This document shows positions 1 through 8,400 of a stretch of DNA of 13,954 nt, piece by piece. This stretch comes from an uncultured Pirellulaceae bacterium (GTDB taxonomy: Bacteria > Planctomycetota > Planctomycetia > Pirellulales > Pirellulaceae), in contig CAKQWG010000081.1 of assembly GCA_934278005.1 (NCBI GenBank), positions 1 to 13,954 of the forward strand, in the 5' to 3' direction. A program made the position numbers and the translations under genes. Position 1 is the stretch's first letter; each line of letters begins with the position of its first letter. The notes under the pieces were generated by a model that was not told the origin of the DNA, did not search any database, and saw only the letters and a list, made by a program, of their open reading frames with translations.

Positions 1-1
1 T

Positions 2-2212
2 TATAACCATCCGTTTGATGTGACGGCCGAAGTGGAGCAACTGCGAGAATTGGTGCATGACAAGTGCCTTGGGCCCAGCACCCAGGCTATTGTTACGGCC
101 GCGACAGAACGTGGAATTCCCGTCACTCGCATGAACTCAGGCAGCCTGGTGCAGTTGGGCTATGGGGCCAAGCAGCGACGGATTTGTACGGCCGAAACGG
201 ATCGCACCAGCGCTATCGCTGAGTCCATCGCACAAGACAAGGAGCTCACCCGCCGGCTGCTCGAGGCCGCTGGCATCGCCGTTCCACAGGGACAATCCGT
301 GAGCTGCGCCGCTGAGGCTTGGGAGGTTGCTCAGGCGTTGGGTCTGCCGGTGGTGGTCAAGCCGCAATTCGGAAATCATGGTCGGGGCGTGGCGACGAAC
401 CTGGTCACGCAGGCGGAGGTCGAGCGGGCCTACGCCCTGGCCCGCGAAGAGGAATCGACCGTTATGGTCGAACGATTTATCGCCGGAGATGATTATCGCC
501 TACTCGTCGTGGGTGACCGCATGGTGGCCGCGGCCAAACGAGTGCCTGCCCTGGTCGTCGGCGATGGTCTGTCGACGATTCGGCAGCTAGTCAAGCAGGT
601 CAATTGCGACCCGCGTCGTAGCGATGGCCACGCAACAGCTATGAGCTTTATCAAGATCGATCCCGCAGCCGAAGAGGTGTTGGCTCAGCAAGGCTTCCAG
701 CCCGAATCGATTCCATCTGCTCAGCAGGTAGTGCTGGTGCGCCGCAATGCCAATCTCAGTAGTGGTGGATCGGCCATCGATGTCACTGCCCAGGTTCATC
801 CCGAGGTGGCAGCCCGAGCCGTCGAGGCGGCTAGAGTCGTCGGCTTGGACATTGCGGGCATCGACTTGATTGCGCAGGACATAACCCAGTCGATGGAGTC
901 GCAAGGTGCCGCGTTTGTCGAGGTCAACGCTGGGCCGGGCTTGCGCATGCACTTGCAGCCCTCGTCTGGTGATTCGCAGCCCGTCGGCCAAGCCATCGTC
1001 GATAGCCTATTTTCACAAGGCGCTACCGGCCGCATCCCGATCGTGGCGGTGACTGGCGTCAATGGCAAGACTACCACCACGCGTCTGATCGCACATGTGC
1101 TCAGCCTGAGCGGCAATCGCGTAGGAATGACGAGCACCGATGGCGTCTATTTGTCTGGGCGACGCATCGACACGGGAGACTGTAGTGGTCCGCAAAGTGC
1201 GCGGCGAATTCTGAGCAACCCAAATATGGATGCGGCCGTGTTTGAGACCGCACGCGGTGGAATTCTGCGGGAAGGATTGGCATTTGACCGCTGCGATGTG
1301 GCCGTAGTGACCAACATTGGCGAGGGCGACCACTTGGGGGTGAGCAATATCAACACGCTCGAACAACTCGCCAAGGTTAAGCGGACGGTCGTTGACGTAG
1401 TCGACAAGCAGGGTTCAGCGGTGCTCAACGCCGACGACGCGCTGGTCGCTGAGATGGCGCCCAAGTGCCCAGGTTCGGTCGTTTTCTTTTCGCACAGCGC
1501 AGATAATCCGCTGGTCGTCCAGCGCCGCCAACAAGGCGGTCGCGTTGTGTTCGTTCGCGATTCAGCCTTGATCTTAGCGCACGGACCGTCGGAGTTCTCG
1601 CTGATGAACTTGGACAAAGTGCCGCTGACCCATGGCGGACGGATCCCATTTCAGATCGAAAACGTGATGGCCGCCGCCGCGGCGACGTGGGCTCTGGGGG
1701 TTCCTGCGCAAGCGATTCGCGCAGGGCTTGAGTCGTTTTCGTCGAGCATGGAGTCGCTCCCTGGGCGCTTCAATATCCTCGAATGGAATGGAGCGACGAT
1801 GATCGTCGACTATGGACACAACCCATCCGCCCTGAAAAAGGTGCTCGATGCGATGGTTCAGTACGATTGCAAGCGGCGTATCGCGGTCTACTCGACTGCG
1901 GGTGACCGACGCGATGAAGATATGGTTCGCCAAGGGCAGATGCTGGGCAACTTCTTCGATCGCGTTCTGCTTTACGAAGGTGCCTACGTGCGTGGCCGAC
2001 AACCCGGCGACATCACCCAGTTGTTCCGCGAGAGGATGGCGGTGGGAGCACGTGTCCGCAGTCAACTTTCGTTTGTCACCTGGACCGAAGCGGTACAGTG
2101 CGCGATGTCCGAAGTTCAAGCGGGTGATTTGTTATTGATCCAAGCCGACTGCGTCGACGAATCGATGGACTTCTTCCGCAAATTGCTCAAGCGGGCCGAT
2201 GTCCGCAGGTAG
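2..2212 (+). CDS. cphA: Cyanophycin synthetase, 5'-truncated by the window edge
   Basis: Cytoplasmic enzyme that uses ATP to build cyanophycin (multi-L-arginyl-poly-L-aspartate), a nitrogen and carbon reserve. The reading frame is open from nt 2, before the first in-frame GTG at nt 20, and already encodes family sequence there (YNHPFDV, then GPSTQAIV and LVQLGYG). The true start therefore lies outside the window, and roughly the first 150-170 residues of a usual ~870-900 are missing. An ATP-grasp domain covers about nt 170-1020, including the KELTRRLLEAAGI segment. A Mur-ligase-type central domain follows, with P-loop GVNGKTTTT at nt 1055-1081 and the family block ARGGILREGL just after it. 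The C-terminal Mur domain carries DYGHNP at nt 1808-1825. The gene ends at TAG 2210-2212 and is convergent with the symporter gene. The conserved ATP-grasp and Mur motifs suggest an active enzyme. CphA1 versus CphA2 cannot be settled without the N-domain; the intact P-loop favours CphA1. Confidence 0.93.
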   Translation, partial: YNHPFDVTAEVEQLRELVHDKCLGPSTQAIVTAATERGIPVTRMNSGSLVQLGYGAKQRRICTAETDRTSAIAESIAQDKELTRRLLEAAGIAVPQGQSVSCAAEAWEVAQALGLPVVVKPQFGNHGRGVATNLVTQAEVERAYALAREEESTVMVERFIAGDDYRLLVVGDRMVAAAKRVPALVVGDGLSTIRQLVKQVNCDPRRSDGHATAMSFIKIDPAAEEVLAQQGFQPESIPSAQQVVLVRRNANLSSGGSAIDVTAQVHPEVAARAVEAARVVGLDIAGIDLIAQDITQSMESQGAAFVEVNAGPGLRMHLQPSSGDSQPVGQAIVDSLFSQGATGRIPIVAVTGVNGKTTTTRLIAHVLSLSGNRVGMTSTDGVYLSGRRIDTGDCSGPQSARRILSNPNMDAAVFETARGGILREGLAFDRCDVAVVTNIGEGDHLGVSNINTLEQLAKVKRTVVDVVDKQGSAVLNADDALVAEMAPKCPGSVVFFSHSADNPLVVQRRQQGGRVVFVRDSALILAHGPSEFSLMNLDKVPLTHGGRIPFQIENVMAAAAATWALGVPAQAIRAGLESFSSSMESLPGRFNILEWNGATMIVDYGHNPSALKKVLDAMVQYDCKRRIAVYSTAGDRRDEDMVRQGQMLGNFFDRVLLYEGAYVRGRQPGDITQLFRERMAVGARVRSQLSFVTWTEAVQCAMSEVQAGDLLLIQADCVDESMDFFRKLLKRADVRR

Positions 2213-2262
2213 GCTGGCGCGATGGCGCTAAGAGGTTGCAGCGGCGTGCGCTCTTCAGGGCA

Positions 2263-2297
2263 GTCCAGCCAGCTTGCAAGGCACGCGCTGGCTGGAC
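2263..2297. terminator. Perfect inverted repeat between convergent genes, possible bidirectional terminator
   Basis: GTCCAGCCAGC at 2263-2273 is exactly complementary to GCTGGCTGGAC at 2287-2297, giving an 11-bp GC-rich stem with a 13-nt loop. It lies in the 105-bp gap between the cphA stop and the symporter stop, where a terminator serving both strands would be expected. No T-run follows on either strand, so it is not a textbook intrinsic terminator; it could instead protect 3' ends or be an ordinary palindrome. Confidence 0.45.
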
Positions 2298-2317
2298 ACA
2301 ATCATCCACCGCATAGT

Positions 2318-4465
2318 CTACTTGGCCCCGATCCCGGCCAGGAACACCGCGAGGCCGATTATCACACCGCACACGACGATCGATACCAGCACGCCCATTA
2401 CGTCCTTGGCGCGCGGGCGTAGCATTTCCCAGTCGGTCCCCGGGAACATCCGCTGCTGCTCAAAGCGGCGCGGATTGGCATAGGACAATTCAAGTCGCTG
2501 CAGATCCTTCACCGGATCGGGATCGACTTCCGTTTTCATTTTGGCATAGTAGCGATCGAGAGCTGCTGCGGAATTGCGTGGCGTGAGCAAGCTGAGCACA
2601 ATCAAGACCAGAAACGGGGTTAGGACTCGCGGCGGTAGACGGAGAGTCTCCAGCGTGGCTTTGGAAACAGAGCTTAGATCGATGCCGAGCAGTGAATACA
2701 GCCAGAAGTCCAGATTGAAATCGCCGTGGCCGATGAACCGTCCAACTATGCGCTGCACCAATACGTGCGTTTGCTGTTGCTGATATTCGGCGACTGTCTC
2801 CATCTGAATGGCTCCGACCGGCTCTAGCGACTCGCTCCAAAAGATGGGGCGACCGCCACTTGTGGTAACGACTTCGATGGGTTCACCAAGGGCTGCCTGA
2901 GGTGGTTGAGCCCCCAACTGCTGAAGTAGCGCTGCATTGTTTTCCCGGCGCGCCTCTTCGGCAACTCGCAGCCAAGTGTCATACCGCGCGACATCGGCCG
3001 CAGTGGCTGTGCGTGGCGTGGTCATAGTGATCAGGTGAGTCGCCGCGTGAAACTCCGCTCGTTCGCGGAGTGATGGAGCCAAGCGCGGCAGCAGCGCTGG
3101 CAGCACGAAGAAGACCGTCAATGAAAAGAGAATTGTCAGCCATACCGCCGTGCGATTGGTTCTTCGCCAGAACATGCCCATCCAAAACGGAGCGGCAAAT
3201 AATATCGGCAACTCGACTGCAAACTTAAATTGTCCGAACACGTCGGCCATGGTGATGGCGACCAAGGCGGCCCCCACGATAATCAACAGACCAGAGATTC
3301 GACCTACTAAGACATAGGTCTTTTCATCCGCGTTGGGGTTGATGAAAGCCGCGTAGACGTTGCGCGTGACCAGTCCAGCGGTAACGATCATATATGCGTC
3401 CGCCGAGCTCATCATGGCGGCCATGAGGCAGGCCAGCATCAATCCCACGAGGCCCATTTGGAGCGGGCCGAGGATCTCGCGCGCGGCCACTCCCCACACG
3501 CGATCGGGATCGAGGGCGATCTCGGCGTTGCCAGCTAGCAGCGCCAGAGCAATAAGAGCTGTCAGCGCCCAGCCAATAGTGCACAGTCGCTTGAGGAAAT
3601 TGCCTACCACCAATCCAATGCGGGCTTCGTCCTCGCTCTTGGCAGAGCCGCCGCCGGTGGCAATGAAGTGCGGCTGAACCACGATGCCAACCATCGCCAA
3701 AATGCTCAGGGACACAATGTATTGCAGCGGAAACTCACCGGCAGCTGGGCCATTGAACAAGCTGAAGTAGTCTGGCGAGACGCGTTCGTGCAGAATGCGA
3801 AAGCCATCCATGAGTCCCATTGTCTCCGGATCGCCGAAGTTTTTTACGAGTGCCATCAAGCCAAACGGAATTAGCAACACCGACAATAAGATTATGAACA
3901 GGCCTTGGATCAAGTCGGTGTAGTAGGCTGCGGTCAGTCCACCTAGCACGCCGTACAAAATGACGATCAGTGCTAGACTGGGAACTAACACGTATTGCAG
4001 CGGCAGACCAGCGATTGTTTCGAAGCCCAGTAGCGGCACCGAGAACTTAGCGATTGCGGAGAACATTGTCGACAGATAGAAGGCGTAGAAGATAATTGCG
4101 AACAGCGAATAGGCTGCTCCTAGCCCGCGCGATTCGTAGCGTTCGACAAACCAATCGCCCAGGGTCAAGTGCCGCATGCGGCGATACCAGACAGCTACGA
4201 TCCAATAAATGGGCGTCACAAACAACCACATCAGCGCCGACCACACGCCGCTGAGACCGCTTGTCCAAGTCGTGCGTCCCACCGTGACTGGTTCGTGGGC
4301 ACCCGTCCCGGCACCGAAGGCGGCAAACGTCTGGAGCAGTTTGCCGAAGCCACGGCCTCCCATAAAGTAATCTTCTTGCCCTTTGACGTGGCGCATCGAC
4401 CACAAGCCGATAGCAATCATGCCGGAAAAGTAGACGACTAGGACGAGATAGTCGATCCAGATCAT
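2318..4465 (-). CDS. Sodium:solute symporter (SSS) family protein with a large C-terminal insertion
   Basis: Integral membrane protein of 715 residues, expected to couple Na+ entry to uptake of a small solute; the substrate cannot be told from sequence. The N-terminus has the family form, with a helix at about 4-24 followed by QEDYFMGGRGFGK (residues 30-42). Many hydrophobic helices follow to about residue 460. MMSSADAYMI (351-360) matches the SSS segment whose hydroxyl residues bind Na+ in characterised relatives. LTLGDWFVERY (100-110) is another family block. Typical symporters are about 450-550 residues. This one adds a hydrophilic stretch at about 463-600, further hydrophobic segments (near 612-628) and a final helix at about 689-711, a long-tailed form I associate with planctomycetes. 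ATG is at 4465-4463 with a weak GCGAGG upstream. It lies 128 bp downstream of the sigma factor gene on the same strand, so co-transcription is possible but unproven. Confidence 0.9.
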   Translation of the reverse strand: MIWIDYLVLVVYFSGMIAIGLWSMRHVKGQEDYFMGGRGFGKLLQTFAAFGAGTGAHEPVTVGRTTWTSGLSGVWSALMWLFVTPIYWIVAVWYRRMRHLTLGDWFVERYESRGLGAAYSLFAIIFYAFYLSTMFSAIAKFSVPLLGFETIAGLPLQYVLVPSLALIVILYGVLGGLTAAYYTDLIQGLFIILLSVLLIPFGLMALVKNFGDPETMGLMDGFRILHERVSPDYFSLFNGPAAGEFPLQYIVSLSILAMVGIVVQPHFIATGGGSAKSEDEARIGLVVGNFLKRLCTIGWALTALIALALLAGNAEIALDPDRVWGVAAREILGPLQMGLVGLMLACLMAAMMSSADAYMIVTAGLVTRNVYAAFINPNADEKTYVLVGRISGLLIIVGAALVAITMADVFGQFKFAVELPILFAAPFWMGMFWRRTNRTAVWLTILFSLTVFFVLPALLPRLAPSLRERAEFHAATHLITMTTPRTATAADVARYDTWLRVAEEARRENNAALLQQLGAQPPQAALGEPIEVVTTSGGRPIFWSESLEPVGAIQMETVAEYQQQQTHVLVQRIVGRFIGHGDFNLDFWLYSLLGIDLSSVSKATLETLRLPPRVLTPFLVLIVLSLLTPRNSAAALDRYYAKMKTEVDPDPVKDLQRLELSYANPRRFEQQRMFPGTDWEMLRPRAKDVMGVLVSIVVCGVIIGLAVFLAGIGAK

Positions 4466-4593
4466 CGTGCAGCCTCGCTGGTGAGCTTCGGTGGGTGTGG
4501 CGTTACTAGCCTAGCAGAAACCTCTGGCGTCGTGTGTATAGCCAGGCCAGCGGGAATCGAGGCGGCGGCAGTGGCTCACGTCGAGTGGAACCG

Positions 4594-5205
4594 CTATGCA
4601 GAATCTTCGGCCAGGCGCTGTCTGAGTCGTCTCAGAACGCGAGATTTGGCCTGATAGATGCTCGTCGGCGACATGCCTGAGAGACTGGCAACTTCGCTCG
4701 TGGAGCAACCATCGACGACGGTCATCCAAAAGGCGTCCCACGTCGACAATTCAAACTCCGCTTGGATGGCATCTACCGCTTCGCGGAGCTTGGGAGAGCG
4801 GATGCTTTCCGTAAAAGTGCTCGACTCGTGCTTGTCTGGCTGCTGCTGCAGCCGAGTTAGCCATGCGGTGCCTCCGGCAGCCGGCTCCAGATCTTGCTTC
4901 CGAAAGTAATTTCGAATGCAGTTGCGCGTAATGGTCGCCAGCCAACAACGGAAACTACCTACTTCTTTGAGTCGCTTAAAATCAGGAATGCCGCGAGCTA
5001 TGCAAGCGAAGACTTCTTGGACTACATCTGGAGCATCGCTACTGCGAATGCCGGCAACGCGGCACCAGCGATAAATGATCGGTCCGAAAATTCGTACCAG
5101 TCGGTCCCAGCCCTGGCTATCCATCTTTTGCACCTGAGCCAGCAGCATGGATGAAAGGGTCGGGTGCTCGGGCGGAGTTCGTTGATCGTATGTATGCGAT
5201 GTCAT
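4594..5205 (-). CDS. RNA polymerase ECF-type sigma factor, planctomycete style
   Basis: Cytoplasmic sigma-70 family factor of 203 residues with only regions 2 and 4. Region 2 spans about 30-105: the block DVVQEVFACIARGI (60-73) is the core-binding part, and GSFRCWLATITRN (83-95) lies in the promoter-recognition and melting part. A linker of about 30 residues follows, then region 4 at about 137-198, where STSEVASLSGMSPTSIYQAK (168-187) is the helix-turn-helix. I chose ATG at 5205-5203 because the frame extends upstream only through non-family residues to a TTG at 5292. No clear Shine-Dalgarno precedes the ATG. The gene diverges from a kinase with a zinc-finger-like N-terminus across 199 bp, the arrangement known for ECF factors controlled by Ser/Thr kinases in this phylum. 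Such control is inferred here. The regulon is unknown; the neighbouring symporter or kinase genes are possible targets. Confidence 0.9.
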   Translation of the reverse strand: MTSHTYDQRTPPEHPTLSSMLLAQVQKMDSQGWDRLVRIFGPIIYRWCRVAGIRSSDAPDVVQEVFACIARGIPDFKRLKEVGSFRCWLATITRNCIRNYFRKQDLEPAAGGTAWLTRLQQQPDKHESSTFTESIRSPKLREAVDAIQAEFELSTWDAFWMTVVDGCSTSEVASLSGMSPTSIYQAKSRVLRRLRQRLAEDSA

Positions 5206-5404
5206 AAGCTGATTGTAGTCGATCCCTGTCTGGAGCGTGGCTGGCGTCGCCTGAGTTTTGGCTAGCAGGCGGCTGGTGCAATCCCTACGCAAATTATGAA
5301 AATGATGTCAGATGCTTGCGTTCATCATAGTAGCAGCCCCCCACCGCCCTGTCGCTCTATATGCTGGCCGTTCGCAAATGTGCTAGTTGGAAGGAGAATC
5401 CATA
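5206..5404. promoter_or_regulatory. Divergent control region between the sigma factor and kinase genes
   Basis: This 199-bp stretch must hold the start signals for both divergent genes. On the minus strand, CATAAT (5298-5293) resembles a -10 box, but no good -35 lies at the right distance. On the plus strand no convincing -35/-10 pair was found. ATGATG (5302-5307) and CATCAT (5323-5328) form a 6-bp inverted repeat 15 bp apart, a possible operator but weak. If the ECF factor autoregulates, its own promoter should lie here; I cannot define its consensus from one region. Confidence 0.35.
5391..5396 (+). promoter_or_regulatory. Ribosome binding site that decides the kinase start
   Basis: AAGGAG stands 8 nt before ATG 5405. 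An in-frame TTG at 5387 lies just ahead of this site and would be a poor start, so the protein is taken to begin at 5405 (MFATSC). Confidence 0.75.
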
Positions 5405-8400
5405 ATGTTTGCCACATCCTGTCCCTCAGTGAAACAACTGCGCGCTCTGGCTTGGGGACAAGTTCCAGATGAAGAGAGTCATGAATTGTTCGCTCACGTG
5501 GAAGAGTGTGCGACCTGCAAGTCGGAACTAGCCTCAGTTGATGACGTACAGGACTCGTTGATCTACACCCTGCGTGCGCCTGACGAGCAGGCGCGATGGA
5601 ATGCTGAGCCGGATTGTCAGCGCGCCGTTGCGCAGGCTCGAGAAGCGCTGCTGGGTCCTGGGTCGATCCGAACGGCTTCGGAAACGGATGCCATAGGACC
5701 AGCCCCGCGGATACCTACGGAGATTGGCGAATACCGAATTGAGCGCCCGCTGGGCCATGGAGGGATGGGGTGCGTCTTTTTGGCACAGCATTCCAAGCTG
5801 GGCCGGCAGGTCGCACTTAAAATACTGGCCAGCCATCGTCTGCCCGATGCAACGATGCGGGAAAGATTCGAAACCGAAATGCGCGCGGTTGGCAACTTGA
5901 GTCACCCCAATATCGTGGCCGCTCATGACGCGCGCGACATAGATGGGATGGCGGTCCTGATCACCGAATTTATCGACGGCTTCGACTTAGGGGAGCTTGT
6001 GCGGCGAACCGGGCCCCTCGCTCAGGCAGACGCTTGTGAGATTATTCGGCAAGTCGCGGTGGCGCTTCAGTACACACACGAGCAGGGGTTTGTGCATCGC
6101 GATGTCAAGCCAAGCAATATTATGCTCAGCCAGGCCGGTCAGGTGAAACTGCTGGACCTCGGACTGGCACGTGTTGATGGCGTTGCTGGACCGTCCGAGC
6201 TGACCGCATCTGGCCAAGCCATGGGGACAGCGGATTATATAGCTCCCGAGCAAATCCAAGACAGCCGCTCCGTTGATGTGCGGGCCGACATATACGCACT
6301 GGGTTGCACGCTCTTCAAACTGCTCACCGGCCAAGCACCTTTTGCCGACGCGCGGCATGCAACCGCCTTTGACAAGATGACTGCACATGTCTCCAAGCAG
6401 CCGCCCAAATTAAGCGACCATTTGCCGGGAGCTCCCGAAAAGTTGGTCGAGTTGATAGAAGCCATGTTAGCCAAGGCTCCAAGTGCGCGTCCACAGCAGC
6501 CGACCGAGGTTGCGCTTAAGTTAGGCGAATTCTCCGCCGCTGCCGACTTGCCGAAGTTGGCTGGCCTAGCCAAGGACTCGCGTCCAAGCAGTTCACCCGC
6601 CAAACGCCCGCCAGCCTCGGACAGCGCATCGTCATACACAACCTCTTTCTGGAATCGCCGCGTGCAAATGTCAACGCTGGTCGCCACGGGATTTCTAGGG
6701 ACTCTTTTCGGACTCTGCTTGGGCATTATTCTTACGATCAGGAATCCAGACGGCTCGCTGACGATCATGGAATTGGCCCAGGGGAGTAGCGTGACTGTTG
6801 GTGAATCGACTAGTACGCATCCCACGAGTCCGGTGCAACCACATAGGGCGGAAGGTGCCGGCGTGAGTTCGTCACAGAACATCGAGTGGATAGCCTATGA
6901 CCAAGCCAAGCTTAAATCACTTCGATCTCAGGCGCGGCCAGTCCTACTTCTGTTTACAGCAGACTGGGATGTGAACGGAAAAAATCTACAGCGACAGATC
7001 GAAAGCGATCCGTATCTCATGGCGCTGATAGCTCAGCACAAAGTGACGCCGATGTTGGCAGATTGGACGGAACCTTCAGCCGAAATTCGCCGTGGTCTGG
7101 AGGAGTTCGACATTAGTACAGTTCCCACATTGGCTGTTTTTCCACCACGCCACTCAGTCGGCCCAGTCGTGTTGCGGGATCTACGTACGCTAGCAGAGAC
7201 GCAGTCAGCTTTTGCCGCGGTACTTGCTCCACCGCCAGCGTCTTTCCAAAGCGATCCGGCCGCCGCGGTTGCAGATGAAGTCGGCGGCCCAACGCTGCAG
7301 TTCGCAATGCTTGTCCAGCCAGAGTCGACCGGCAAGCGGCCGTTCATTAGCGAGAAAGCATTGGCTGAATTGCAAGCGATACTCCCCAAGATCGGGGAAC
7401 GCACGCAAGTTCGATTGAACAACATGCAATTGCTCCCAGTATCCGATTCAAGGCCGAACATGTTCCCATTGGAAATTTGGAGAAATGGTCGGCAATACGC
7501 TCTGCTTTCGACCGATCCGAAATACTCAGTCGCGTGGGATGATATCGACGGGCGGATTCTGCAAATGGAGGTAGATGCTCCCAGCCATAAACTGGAAACT
7601 ACAATTTCGTTTCGGTTTGACGGTACGCTCGGCGAACGCTTGCTGCGACTCACTGAAAACGCCGTAGGTGAGCAATTGGCAGTGATTGTCGAGAATCAAG
7701 TGCTCACCGCACCAAAGATCAGTGCGCCTCTCTCAGATGGAGTCAAAATCACGGGTGCATTCTCTGAAGCGCAAGTGAAACGCCTGCGATTAGGGCTCGC
7801 GTCAGCCCAAGACCTCACTGCGCAGAAGCGCATGCCGACGGCCGAACCCTCCACAGGTCCGCTTGCACCAGATGCGGAAACTAACTCGGGACAAGATCCA
7901 TCGCAGGTTAACCTCGAGCGGCTGGGAGTGGCTTTTCATGAATACCTTGATGCCCACAAGGTGCTTCCCGGTTCATCGCAGAATACAGTTATTCCAAGCG
8001 ACGAGTCTGACACAGCGGCGCACATGTTCAGTTGGCGAGTTGCAATCCTGCCGTTTCTAGGCGAAGAAGCTGGCCAACTCTACGCTGCTTACCGCTTCGA
8101 CGAGCCCTGGGACAGCCCGCACAATGTGAAGCTACTCGATCAGGTGCCTACCATCTACCGCAGTCCTTATGCGCCCATCGATCAGCCGGCAGGGCATACC
8201 AACTATGTCGGCTTCTCGGGCGCCAAGAGTGCTTTAGGACTAAATGCCGGAATCTCATTGAGTCAATTCGGAGATGGGACTTCACCGACGCTGTTGTTAG
8301 TCGAAACAAAGTCTAGCGTGCCTTGGACCAAGCCCGAGGATCTACCATTCGAAGATTATGCAGATGCCAAGCTTGCCGTCCCCTTGGATGGACGGGCGCT

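Noticed and set aside
1574..2119. 181-residue open frame on the minus strand inside cphA
   Set aside because: It lies wholly opposite a strongly conserved gene, shows no recognisable motif and has shadow-like composition typical of GC-rich antisense frames.
4466..4593. Terminator or promoter between the sigma factor and symporter genes
   Set aside because: Only a 5-bp CTGGC/GCCAG pairing with a 17-nt loop was seen, and no promoter pair; nothing there can be supported.
5206..5292. Upstream extension of the sigma factor to a TTG start at 5292
   Set aside because: The extra 29 residues are not sigma-like, the start is a rare codon, and it would consume part of the divergent control region.
5302..5328. 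ATGATG/CATCAT inverted repeat in the divergent spacer as an operator
   Set aside because: Six-base arms of simple composition 15 bp apart are easily found by chance; noted in the region entry but not claimed as a separate site.
7033..7653. 206-residue open frame on the minus strand inside the kinase gene
   Set aside because: It is antisense to the thioredoxin-like and SecD-like region, rich in Ser and Arg, with no family features.
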